Below, in pieces: positions 24,746 to 32,509 of a stretch of DNA of 64,000 nt. The stretch's first letter is position 1; each line of letters begins with the position of its first letter. The notes beneath the pieces were generated by a model. It ran no database searches, had not been told where the DNA came from, and saw only the letters and a program-made list of their open reading frames with translations. Where the stretch lies: NCBI GenBank assembly GCA_030431255.1, contig JAUIJL010000007.1, positions 248,001 to 312,000 on the forward strand. The letters are read 5' to 3'. Position numbers and translations under genes: made by a program. The DNA is from Thermoanaerobaculia bacterium (lineage in GTDB: Bacteria > Acidobacteriota > Thermoanaerobaculia > Multivoradales > J023).

Positions 24746-26451
24746 AAGATTTTTTTATATTCTGTTCAGGGGCGTCTCGCGACGTTCTGGAGCTGTGCTC
24801 GTCAGCCGAAAGATCGAAGCAAGTCATGGTCGGAGTGACCATTCTGTTTACCGGCATATTTGCTGCGATTTCATGCTTTTATGCATTGTACAAGGTTTTT
24901 TTGGGCGAAGCCTATGCCGTGCCATTATCGATAGCATTCGGTTTTCTATGGGGCGTCTTCGTCTTCAACCTGGACCGTTTTCTAGTCTCTACTGTTCGCA
25001 AAGAGGGCTCCTTCATCAAGGATTTTCGCAATGTTTCGCCGCGTATCCTCTTGGCGATAGTAATCGCCCTTGTGATAGCAACTCCTTTGAAGATCAGAAT
25101 CTTCGAAGATCGGCTTGAGCGGCAAATTCATGAGATGAGGAAAGTCGAATCTGAGCGAGACAAAGAATTCTATGAGAGTAATTCTTCTTTGAGTACCTGG
25201 AGAGAAGAGCGATCCAAGCTGGATTCGCAGCTTGCCGCAGTCTATGACAAGAAGACCTCCAACCCAGAAAATGCTGACCTTGAGTTTCAGCGTCAGCTTT
25301 ACAAGGACTGTACTGAAGAAGTTGATCGCCTTGAAGAAGAGAAAAGAAAAAACATCCCTCTGGTGAATGCCGAGCTGGAGAAAGTTCAGACTGCTATCAA
25401 CCAGGAGGTAGAGTCCCGACAGAAGGCACGTGATGATGAGGAGGCTGCTAGTGCCGAGCTTCAGGACGTACGACGTAGGATCGACATCTATCTGGAGACA
25501 GAAGCCACCCTTCAACGGGAAATCGCCCCGAATACAATCGAAATCTCTTCGCGAGTACCATCTATTCCTACTGGACTAAGAAATGAGAGGATCGCTGCAC
25601 AAGAGAGAATCAACCAGGTCCAGGCTCTTCAGCGGGAACTCTCGGCAAGAATCAATAAGCTCGTCTTCGACCGTAAGAATATTCAATTACGTAAGACCGA
25701 GCTGGCAGGGGCTCCCGGCCGAAAACGACAGGAGTGTCAAGAAGTACAGCAGGAAATTACACGGATCAGCCAGCAAATAGAAATTGCTCACAATGAGTGG
25801 CAGCAAGAAATCGAAGAACAAATAGCAGTCAATACCGATCGAATGAATGCCGCGCAGGAGAAAGTTGACGCTGGCATCAAGGAAGGTGCCAAGGCAATTG
25901 ATATCTCATATAGCGGAAATTTTCTGACACAGCTGGAAGCTCTCGGGAAGCTCGTGGAAAAACCCTTTACGATGTTTTGGTGGATCCATTGGATGATATC
26001 AATTCTTTTTATATTGGTGGAGACAGCACCTATATTGGTAAAACTCCTCACTCCCCGAAGCGCCTACGATTCGATTGCCGACAAGGTTGATGCAGAAAGC
26101 GAGATTGCCGGGATACAGTTCGCGGTAAATCACCGAAAAATTAAGGTTGCTCAACTTTTGAAGGATCGAATGGCAGAAGTACGTACCGCAAACGAATTAC
26201 TCTTTGATGAATATCAAAAACGGCTCCTGCACTTTGGGGACCTGATGGCGGATAATCTTGACAGTTTCAATAAGCTTGCACTGAAACTATCGAAACTGGA
26301 ACGAGGACCAGCAGTCTTAGAGTTGCTTCATGAGCTTTACGACAAGGTTACTGAGGATGCCTTGCGGGGATTCGACAAGAGAAGCAGAGAAATCGTGGCA
26401 GAAGAGGGAGAGCTCTTGGATGCTGTTGAAAGGAAACACCATCGCGGCTAG
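24742..26451 (+). CDS. DUF4407-family membrane protein with long coiled coil
   Basis: 569 residues. The opening FFIFCSGASRDVLELC, the phrase GFLWGVFVFNLDRF and four hydrophobic helices (about 28-50, 58-80, 98-118, 408-433) fit DUF4407 (PF14362), of unknown function. Between helices 3 and 4 is a long coiled-coil region (about 120-405) rich in Glu/Arg/Gln, and a 130-residue charged helical tail follows helix 4. The even number of helices puts both ends on the same side. Its length and topology resemble membrane stators or tethered sensors, but no such homology is visible. Last gene of the cassette; translation may depend on the preceding poly-G tract. Codon use is less GC-rich than host genes. 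Confidence 0.82.
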   Translation: MKDFFIFCSGASRDVLELCSSAERSKQVMVGVTILFTGIFAAISCFYALYKVFLGEAYAVPLSIAFGFLWGVFVFNLDRFLVSTVRKEGSFIKDFRNVSPRILLAIVIALVIATPLKIRIFEDRLERQIHEMRKVESERDKEFYESNSSLSTWREERSKLDSQLAAVYDKKTSNPENADLEFQRQLYKDCTEEVDRLEEEKRKNIPLVNAELEKVQTAINQEVESRQKARDDEEAASAELQDVRRRIDIYLETEATLQREIAPNTIEISSRVPSIPTGLRNERIAAQERINQVQALQRELSARINKLVFDRKNIQLRKTELAGAPGRKRQECQEVQQEITRISQQIEIAHNEWQQEIEEQIAVNTDRMNAAQEKVDAGIKEGAKAIDISYSGNFLTQLEALGKLVEKPFTMFWWIHWMISILFILVETAPILVKLLTPRSAYDSIADKVDAESEIAGIQFAVNHRKIKVAQLLKDRMAEVRTANELLFDEYQKRLLHFGDLMADNLDSFNKLALKLSKLERGPAVLELLHELYDKVTEDALRGFDKRSREIVAEEGELLDAVERKHHRG

Positions 26452-26745
26452 CCCCTTGATCAAAATAGAGGTTTTGTGTTCTTGTACTAAGTTCGCCTAG
26501 CATCCCACTCTCTCAACATCACCCTAAGAAACGGGCGAGACCTGCCTCCGATGATTCGACCGTGGAGAACGTACTCATCCGCCCTGAGAATGTCGCCAAC
26601 GGAGCCCCCCGGCATCCCAACCTCATCACCGATTCCTCGACATCTCCTGAGTCCCGCGGCAGGATGAATTTCGTCTTCGGACACCTTCACCCTTCTTCGA
26701 TTTTTCCCAAGGAGATCATCTCCTCGCCCTCTTCTCTTTTCCTTC

Positions 26746-26889
26746 ATGGCGATCAGCATTTCCCAAGCTCGCGAAATCCTTGGCTCCGATGCGGAAGCGC
26801 TGTCCGACGAAGAGATCCACAAGATCCTGGAGGGTCTCTACCTGCTCGCCAACGATCTGCTTGATGGATCAAGGGATGAAAATCTATAG
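26746..26889 (+). CDS. 47-residue protein upstream of the serine recombinase
   Basis: Short frame starting MAISISQAREILG and ending 26 bp before the recombinase start. The composition is protein-like: two predicted helices, SQAREILGSDAEALS and DEEIHKILEGLYLLANDLLD, with a helix-turn-helix look. Small proteins of this sort accompany some large serine recombinases and may act as directionality or accessory factors. No good ribosome-binding site is visible, so the start is not certain. Confidence 0.5.
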   Translation: MAISISQAREILGSDAEALSDEEIHKILEGLYLLANDLLDGSRDENL

Positions 26890-26914
26890 TCGTGGTGCTT
26901 TTATCCCCCTTTCC

Positions 26915-28516
26915 ATGACCAGCCCCTTAAAACCAGCCGTCATCTATTGCCGTGTCTCCAGCGAGAAACAAGCCACCGAGGGAAATGGCCTCACCAGCCA
27001 GGAATCCAGTTGCCGCCACTACGCCGTTGACCACGGTTACGATGTCCTCAAAGTCTTTACCGACGACTACACCGGCGGCGGTGATTTCTGGAAGCGGCCC
27101 GGCATCACCGCCCTGCTTGAGTTTCTCGATGGACAGAATGAAGAAATTGCCGTCATCTTCGATGATCTCAAGCGTTTTGCCCGCGACACCATGTTCCATC
27201 TCCAGCTGCGTCAGGAGCTGACCTCACGCAATGCCGTTCCTCGCTGCCCCAACTTCCGATTCGAAGAGACCCCAGAAGGACATTTTGTAGAAACGATCAT
27301 CGCCGCCACTGCTGAGCTGGAGCGCAAGCAGAACCGGCGACAAGTGATCAGTCGCATGAAGGCGCGTTTTGAAGCTGGGTATTGGGTGTTCGCGCCGCCA
27401 CTGGGCTATTGCTATACCCGCCAGAATGGCGAAAAACGTCTCGTGCCGGAATATCCAAACGCCACCATCGCTAAAGAAGCCCTCGAAGGATTTGCATCAG
27501 GCAAACTTCCAGACAAAGCCAGTGTCGCCAGATTCTTCGAGGCAAAGCAATGCTATAGCCGCTGGTCGAGAGGAAAGACCCTCGTCCTGCAAAAAGTCGA
27601 GCGCTTCCTCCGCAACGAAATCTACAGTGGGTGGTGTACATCCAAACGCTGGGGGCTCAAAGTGCGCGGAATCCATGAGCCCCTGATCTCTGAAGAAACC
27701 CACCGCCGAATCCGAGATCGGCTGAAAACACGTCGCCCCTTCCGAATGCGACGCGATGCTCGCAAAGAGTTCCCCTTGCGCAACGATGTCCATTGCTCCC
27801 AATGCCAAAAATCACTGACCGGATACTGGGCACAGGGTCGCAGCAAAAAATACCCCTACTACAGCTGCCAAACGCCCCGCTGCGTCAATATTCGAACCGA
27901 GAAAATGGAAGCCATCTTCGTTGACCACCTCTCCAAAGCGACACCAACACCAGAAGCGTTGAAGCTTTTCCGCGCCGCGCTCTTAGACGTCTCCAAAGAT
28001 CGAGAGCTGCTCCGCCGCAATGAACAAGAACAGCGTCGGCAACGCCTCGCAAAGATCGAAAAAGAAACCACCGGCTTCTTGGAAGCCCTGGCACGCGCAC
28101 CCACTCCAGCAGTCAGCGAAGTCTACGAAGCGCGCATCGAAAAACTCCAACTTGAAAAAGCAGAGCTTCTAGACCTTCCCGACCGAGACCCCGCGTCGGA
28201 AATTGAACCAGTCTTGGAGAAGGGGCTTGAAGTGCTCAAGAATCCAGCCCAGTACTGGCTTTCGGGCGATTTGCGTGCGCGGAAACTGACCCAAAAACTC
28301 GTATTTGAAGGGGCTATTCCGTTCGATCCTAAGAAAGCCTATCGAACCGCCAGATTCTCGCTTCTGTACAGGCTTCTTAGGGGGCCTGAAGGTGGTTCAG
28401 GACGTTTGGTGGACAGAATCCACAGGAACTTGAACCCGGTAGCCGAAGAGTTCCTACGCTGGGGAGAAATTCTAGAAAACTACTTTCGGCTGGATGCCGG
28501 GGAGTCCTCAGGCTGA
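26915..28516 (+). CDS. Large serine recombinase
   Basis: 533 residues from the Met just before the catalytic domain. The resolvase domain (about 8-150) begins AVIYCRVSSEKQ, with the nucleophilic Ser about residue 15. DDLKRFARD contributes the active-site Arg region, and IAATAELERKQNRRQV is the end of that domain. The 'recombinase' domain (about 165-265) and a zinc ribbon (CSQCQKSL...YYSCQTPRC, about 295-335) follow, then a coiled coil (about 360-430). It is intact. Elements normally need only one integrase, so this enzyme may belong to a second, nested element or have moved in as cargo. No att repeats specific to it are visible. Confidence 0.92.
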   Translation: MTSPLKPAVIYCRVSSEKQATEGNGLTSQESSCRHYAVDHGYDVLKVFTDDYTGGGDFWKRPGITALLEFLDGQNEEIAVIFDDLKRFARDTMFHLQLRQELTSRNAVPRCPNFRFEETPEGHFVETIIAATAELERKQNRRQVISRMKARFEAGYWVFAPPLGYCYTRQNGEKRLVPEYPNATIAKEALEGFASGKLPDKASVARFFEAKQCYSRWSRGKTLVLQKVERFLRNEIYSGWCTSKRWGLKVRGIHEPLISEETHRRIRDRLKTRRPFRMRRDARKEFPLRNDVHCSQCQKSLTGYWAQGRSKKYPYYSCQTPRCVNIRTEKMEAIFVDHLSKATPTPEALKLFRAALLDVSKDRELLRRNEQEQRRQRLAKIEKETTGFLEALARAPTPAVSEVYEARIEKLQLEKAELLDLPDRDPASEIEPVLEKGLEVLKNPAQYWLSGDLRARKLTQKLVFEGAIPFDPKKAYRTARFSLLYRLLRGPEGGSGRLVDRIHRNLNPVAEEFLRWGEILENYFRLDAGESSG

Positions 28517-28971
28517 CCTCCTTCGATGGTTCGGCTGAGTCAGCTCACCCCTCAGCTCTTTCGCAGCACAACAGGACATTGTGCAAGGAGTTCCTCGCCA
28601 AGCCCTTCCTTCCGGTCGGGCAAGGCAGAAACTTTGCACGAATGCACTTTTGTGCTTTGCGCTCCTGTCCATCAGCACGGTTGAAGGAAGACAGACCAAC
28701 CTCCTCCCCAACCACCAGCCAGCTTGCTCAGCCTGAGAAATTTGTATGGAGAGTTGTATTTCAGTGGTCGCTGAGGTGTTTTTCGCATTGATGCGAACAG
28801 CCCACTAAGTGCTATGTAATCAGTATCTTACATTCTCGAAAGATGTCCAGTGAGGTGATCCGGTTAGGGTATCCAACAACCGGATAGGGCAAACGGGTAG
28901 CGCTGCACCAAATCATCCTTTCTCTTCGGTCCAATCTGGGCGAATCAGCAAGGAGAGGAAAAAGCGCTGGC
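28517..28971. other. Stretch without a recognisable gene inside the element
   Basis: 455 bases after the serine recombinase. Short open frames exist on both strands, but none has protein-like composition or a binding site. No strong hairpin with a T-tract was found. Confidence 0.4.
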
Positions 28972-29412
28972 TTAGGGGTGAGCAGGCCACGGCGTTTCAT
29001 CCAACCACTGCCGATGAGCAGGATTCTGAGACCAGTAGTGCCGCGTCTCAGGGTGCAGCTCCGAAGCTGGAAGCACCCCCTCCGCTCGTCGGCGAATGAC
29101 CATCAGAATTTTTTGTAGAGCTTGCTGAGTCGGAATCCACGTTTCCGGGTGAGGCTGCCATGCCTGATGCCAGAGCACGCGGATATGTGCCCCGGAAGCC
29201 GGATCAACTCCACGCTCCAGGTCAACCGCCTCGAACCACTCCAGCACGTCGATCAACTGGGACCGTTCCACAGAACGAAGGTGCTGAACTACAGGGCGCG
29301 GATAGGGAGCTGGTGAAGCCTGCCAAAACTCCATGCGCCGTTGCAGGACGTGAGCAGGTTCCACTTGTGGAAACCAGACTTGAGAATCGCCACCGTTATC
29401 GAGTCGATCCAT
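28972..29412 (-). CDS. Hypothetical protein, last of three small minus-strand ORFs in the element
   Basis: 146 residues, unusually rich in Trp, Pro and His (QPHPETWIPT, HYWSQNPAHRQW), soluble, without motifs I know. A segment resembling helix-strand domains lies at about 50-110 (LIDVLEWFEAVDLERGVDPASGAHIRVLWHQ is its core region, positions 53-83). The ATG overlaps the end of the preceding gene by 17 bases in another frame, suggesting coupling. Function unknown. Confidence 0.45.
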   Translation of the reverse strand: MDRLDNGGDSQVWFPQVEPAHVLQRRMEFWQASPAPYPRPVVQHLRSVERSQLIDVLEWFEAVDLERGVDPASGAHIRVLWHQAWQPHPETWIPTQQALQKILMVIRRRAEGVLPASELHPETRHYWSQNPAHRQWLDETPWPAHP

Positions 29413-29626
29413 GGGAAGGGAAAAAATACGAATGGGAATGATGCTCTGCTCCTCGCCGGAATTCCTCCTCCATACTGAGCACGAAGTCGAGTGCCAGACC
29501 GTTCACGTCGTTGACTCCGGTCTCCAGATCAGAGTCAAGGATCTTTTCGAAAACAACTTTTTGCAGCCGCGTCAGCAGCTCGCGTTCAATTTCTGCCGGA
29601 GTGACGAAGAGATCGCAAGGAGACAT
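29396..29626 (-). CDS. Small hypothetical protein in the element, middle ORF of three
   Basis: 76 residues, acidic and helical: TPAEIERELLTRLQKVVFEK, then LDFVLSMEEEFRRGAEHH. No membrane segment or known motif. Overlaps the following 146-residue ORF by 17 bases and lies 18 bp after the 58-residue ORF. No clear ribosome-binding site, so translation may be coupled. Confidence 0.4.
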   Translation of the reverse strand: MSPCDLFVTPAEIERELLTRLQKVVFEKILDSDLETGVNDVNGLALDFVLSMEEEFRRGAEHHSHSYFFPSHGSTR

Positions 29627-29644
29627 TCAAGGTCGGGAAAAAGG

Positions 29645-29821
29645 TCATCCCACACAGTACGATCGGTTCGGAAGCCCGGTCAAGTCGATTTCAAGGGGTA
29701 GAAAACCTACCCTCGCCAAAAGCACCACCAGGAGCAACAATCCTGCGCTTGACTGGGTGGGGATTTTGGTGGGTTGCAGCAGTCTCCTCGCATCACGCCA
29801 GAAGCGTCGCAAGGTCCCCAT
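29645..29821 (-). CDS. 58-residue protein with one membrane helix, first of three minus-strand ORFs
   Basis: Starts MGTLRRFWRDARRLL, basic, followed by one hydrophobic helix (about residues 27-41, GLLLLVVLLARVGF) and a short tail. The positive-inside rule puts the N-terminus in the cytoplasm. Weak binding site. Small single-helix proteins of this shape can be toxins or immunity proteins, but nothing specific supports either. Confidence 0.35.
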   Translation of the reverse strand: MGTLRRFWRDARRLLQPTKIPTQSSAGLLLLVVLLARVGFLPLEIDLTGLPNRSYCVG

Positions 29822-29978
29822 CACTCGTCAGGTGTCTGGCGGTCAAGTTCGTAGCGGCGAACATGAGCATCAGGTCGCTTTCAGGTCCCTGGGAGTGATG
29901 GAGAGTGGAGCCTGATCCGAAGCGATGGTCCGATCGCTGGGCCAGGGGCGCTGGTTACTCTGTGGTTACTCAACGCAG

Positions 29979-30002
29979 AAAAGACACTTCCGAAGAAGTG
30001 CC
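29979..30002 (-). terminator. Element-supplied terminator of tRNA-Arg(ACG)
   Basis: Minus-strand hairpin GGCACTTC-TTCG-GAAGTGTC (eight pairs, stable UUCG-type loop) followed by TTTT, 42 bases after the tRNA 3' end. It replaces the host terminator left at 21436-21461. Confidence 0.78.
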
Positions 30003-30043
30003 TTTGAATATCTGCAAAGCCTTGCGGCTAAAGCTTTTAAGGA

Positions 30044-30093
30044 ATGGTGCACCCGTAGGGATTCGAACCCCAAACCTTCTGATCCGTAGTCAG
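30044..30093. repeat. Right attachment site within the intact tRNA gene
   Basis: Perfect 50-base counterpart of 21500-21549. Identity ends at GTCAG, in the anticodon stem, so the crossover lies between there and the CCA end. Confidence 0.92.
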
Positions 30094-30121
30094 ATGCTCT
30101 ATCCAGTTGAGCTACGGGTGC
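30045..30121 (-). tRNA. tRNA-Arg, anticodon ACG, integration target
   Basis: 77 bases: acceptor GCACCCG/CGGGTGC, D-arm TAGCTCAACTGGATAGAGC, anticodon stem TCTGA/TCAGA with loop CTACGGA (anticodon ACG), T-loop TTCGAAT, encoded CCA. The 5' third is host DNA and the 3' part is shared with the element's att core. Confidence 0.95.
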
Positions 30122-30150
30122 GTCCTCGGCATCGCTGCCGCGGAGGCGGG

Positions 30151-30179
30151 ATTGTAGACGATCGGTTTCGGCGCTGCAA
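30151..30179 (-). promoter_or_regulatory. Promoter of tRNA-Arg(ACG)
   Basis: TTGCAG (30174-30179) and TACAAT (30151-30156) with a 17-base spacer, 29 bases upstream of the tRNA 5' end on the host side, so the gene keeps its native promoter after integration. Confidence 0.7.
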
Positions 30180-30230
30180 GCCTGTGGCGGAATTTTTTTG
30201 CCACGGGTGCTTTCGGCGCTGAATCGAGGC

Positions 30231-31049
30231 CTATTCGATGAGGCCGTCCAGGGGTGAGGACGCGGTGGCGTAGAGTTTTTTCGGGATTCGGCCGGCGTGG
30301 GCGGCGAGCCAGCCGGCTTCGACGGCTTGTTTCATGGCGTAGGCCATGCGGATGGGGTCGGCGGCACCGGCGACCCCGGTGTTCATGAGCACGCCGTCGG
30401 CTCCCAGCTCCATGGCGATGGCGGCGTCGGAGGCGGTGCCGACGCCGGCGTCGATGATTACGGGCACGTTGGATTGCTCGATGATGATCTGCAGGTTGGC
30501 GCGGTTGCGGATGCCCATGCCGGAGCCGATGGGCGCGCCCAGGGGCATGACCGCGGGCACGCCGAGGTCTTCGAGCTTTTTGCAGGTGATGGGATCGTCG
30601 CTGGTGTAGGGCAGCACCACGAATCCTTCGTCGATCAGGATTTTGGTGGCTTTGAGCAGCTCGACGTTGTCGGGGAAGAGGGTTTTGGGATCCCCGAGCA
30701 CCTCGAGCTTGACCCAATTCCAGCCCCCCAGCTCGCGGCCGAGGCGGGCGGTGCGCACGGCGTCGTCGGCGTTGTAGCAGCCGGCGGTGTTGGGCAGGAA
30801 GAGGTATTTCTTCGGGTCGATGTGATGGATGAAGGCGTTGGGGTCCGGATCGTTGAGGTCGACGCGGCGCAGGGCCACGGTGACCATTTCCGTGCCGGAC
30901 ACCTCGAAGCTGTGGACCATGGTGTCGGCGTCGGTATATTTGCCCGTGCCGAGGATCAGCCGGGAATGGAAGGTTCGATCGGCGAGAGTCAGCGGCTCGA
31001 CAGTAGTGTGAGAGACCGTGTGAGACGCGTTGTCGGTAGCGGTGGTCAT
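30231..31049 (-). CDS. thiG: Thiazole synthase
   Basis: 272 residues from the ATG at MTTATDN. An upstream in-frame GTG would add 17 His-rich residues. ThiG joins deoxyxylulose phosphate, dehydroglycine and ThiS-thiocarboxylate to make the thiazole of thiamine. Typical blocks: [10 protein letters not shown], the Schiff-base lysine in VKLEVLGD (about 110), [14 protein letters not shown], and [11 protein letters not shown] with LMNTGVAGA (phosphate binding). No thiS, thiH/thiO or thiE is adjacent, so the pathway must be completed elsewhere. The leader contains two copies of GGTTCCGTGGCAAT (31055-31083) and no TPP riboswitch. Confidence 0.95.
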   Translation of the reverse strand: MTTATDNASHTVSHTTVEPLTLADRTFHSRLILGTGKYTDADTMVHSFEVSGTEMVTVALRRVDLNDPDPNAFIHHIDPKKYLFLPNTAGCYNADDAVRTARLGRELGGWNWVKLEVLGDPKTLFPDNVELLKATKILIDEGFVVLPYTSDDPITCKKLEDLGVPAVMPLGAPIGSGMGIRNRANLQIIIEQSNVPVIIDAGVGTASDAAIAMELGADGVLMNTGVAGAADPIRMAYAMKQAVEAGWLAAHAGRIPKKLYATASSPLDGLIE

Positions 31050-31163
31050 GGAATGGGTTCCGTGGCAATAGGTTCCGTGGCAATGGGTCGGCGAGTCCAC
31101 GGGCTGCGCGCCCGCGGGGTGTGGCTCGATTCTAATGCTATTCGTTCGCGGTCGAGCCGTGGA

Positions 31164-32414
31164 TCAGCTCATGTGCATGCCGGTCATCGGCCGATGCTCG
31201 GCCATGTCCTCGTCTTCGAGCCCTTCCAGACGTCCGGCATACCACTCCGTTCCGGGGAAAGCGGTGATGCCGTGGGCGATGACGGACATCAACACCGTGG
31301 CCACCACGGTGGAGAAGATCAGCTCTTCTTCCGCCAGCTGCGAGGTGCTCACCACCAAGAGGCCGAAGAGGATGGAAGCAATGCCCCGGGGCCCGAACCA
31401 ACCGATGAAGAGCACGGTTTCCTTGCGCACCCCGGCGCCGATCAAGCTTAGGGCCACCGGCACCAGCCGAACCAAGGTCAGGCTGAGCAAGCCGTAGACC
31501 CACGGCTGCCATCCCAGATGCGCCAGCTCAGGCACCATGGTCGCGCCGAAGACCAAGAACACCAACAGGGTGAGCAGCTGCCCTTCGGCCTCGGCGAATT
31601 CATAGAGACCGTGACGCAAGGATTCGGGCATGGTGTTGCCGAGGGCCAGGCCGGCGACGAAGGCGGCGATGAATCCGTTGCCGTGCACGAGCTCCGCGCC
31701 GGCAAAGGCCAATAGGGCCAGGCCGAGGGAGGAGAGGTGCTGGAAGGTTTCGTTCATCCAGCCCCGACGATCCGCGGTGATGATGATCTTGGCGCCGAAA
31801 TAGCCCACCAGCACACCCACCAGCGGCCCCAGGGTCACCTGCAGGGCGGCGAAGCGAAGCCAATATTCCGTGCCACCCAGGCCGGGCAGCGCCGACGAGC
31901 AGGTGGAAAGGAATACCAGCACTAAGGGCAGGGCGATGCCGTCGTTGAGACCGCTTTCCACGTTCAAGGTCTGGCGAATGCGAATCGGAACCTTCGGGCT
32001 CGACACCACGGCCTGGCCGAGGGCGGCGTCGGTGGGCGCGAGCACCGCCGCCAACAGGGCTGCCTCCCAGAAGGTGAATTCGGGGAAGAGACCCGTGGCC
32101 ACCAGGGCGCCGAGGCCGATGGTCAAAGGCAGACCGATCAGCAGCAGACGGACGGGCAAGGCGTGAAATTTTCGCAACGAAGCGAGGCGGATTCGCGACG
32201 CGTCGGTGAAGAGCACCAACACCAAGGTGATCTCCGCCAGGCTGTGGATGGTTTGCTCAGGAACTTCCAGGTGAGTGCCCCCCAACCACGCGACGAAGAA
32301 TCCTACGGCGACGAAGAAGATCGGTGGAGTGAGAATGGAGCTCTCGGCCCGGCGCGACAGCACGCCGAAGACGAGAATACAGAGGGCGACGAGGACCAGG
32401 ACGGGGGTTTCCAT
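31164..32414 (-). CDS. Na+/H+ antiporter of the CPA1 (NhaP-like) family
   Basis: 416 residues from the ATG with GGAG nine bases upstream (a TTG eight codons earlier is less likely). About twelve membrane helices. Ion-binding motifs of CPA1 are visible: APTDAALGQAV in helix 5 and ESGLNDGIALP in helix 6 (Asn-Asp pair). FGPRGIASILFGLL near the end is the conserved GPRG segment. It would exchange Na+ or K+ for protons across the inner membrane. The C-terminal tail is short, without a TrkA or nucleotide-binding domain. Confidence 0.92.
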   Translation of the reverse strand: METPVLVLVALCILVFGVLSRRAESSILTPPIFFVAVGFFVAWLGGTHLEVPEQTIHSLAEITLVLVLFTDASRIRLASLRKFHALPVRLLLIGLPLTIGLGALVATGLFPEFTFWEAALLAAVLAPTDAALGQAVVSSPKVPIRIRQTLNVESGLNDGIALPLVLVFLSTCSSALPGLGGTEYWLRFAALQVTLGPLVGVLVGYFGAKIIITADRRGWMNETFQHLSSLGLALLAFAGAELVHGNGFIAAFVAGLALGNTMPESLRHGLYEFAEAEGQLLTLLVFLVFGATMVPELAHLGWQPWVYGLLSLTLVRLVPVALSLIGAGVRKETVLFIGWFGPRGIASILFGLLVVSTSQLAEEELIFSTVVATVLMSVIAHGITAFPGTEWYAGRLEGLEDEDMAEHRPMTGMHMS

Positions 32415-32509
32415 CGATTGGGCTCCAGCGATCGGCAAAAGGATTGAGCAGGCTGACTCTATCCTCTTTGGTGATCGCCACCGCCCCTGGGTTACACGCG
32501 GCCGGCTCC

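Larger units (their letters stand above)
21500..30093. mobile_element. 8.5-kb integrative element inserted in tRNA-Arg(ACG)
   Basis: Bounded by a perfect 50-bp direct repeat, 21500-21549 and 30044-30093, that equals the 3' two thirds of the tRNA gene. The right copy is part of the intact tRNA, the left copy is the displaced 3' end. Cargo: tyrosine integrase next to the left end, a structured non-coding stretch, the DUF4407 cassette, a serine recombinase, and three small minus-strand ORFs. The element has visibly lower GC and different codon use than the flanks, most strongly at 23400-23760. No replication, capsid or conjugation genes are present, so it is not self-transmissible as seen. Confidence 0.88.

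Noticed and set aside
24742-26451. DUF4407 protein as a Zorya ZorA-like or MotA-like stator
   Set aside because: Similar overall shape only; no MotA motif and no ZorB/OmpA-like partner gene.
28508-28791. Small ORFs on either strand after the serine recombinase
   Set aside because: Atypical composition, mutually overlapping, no start signals.
31050-31163. TPP riboswitch ahead of thiG
   Set aside because: No CTGAGA or ACCTGA-type conserved segments; only a tandem 14-bp repeat is present.
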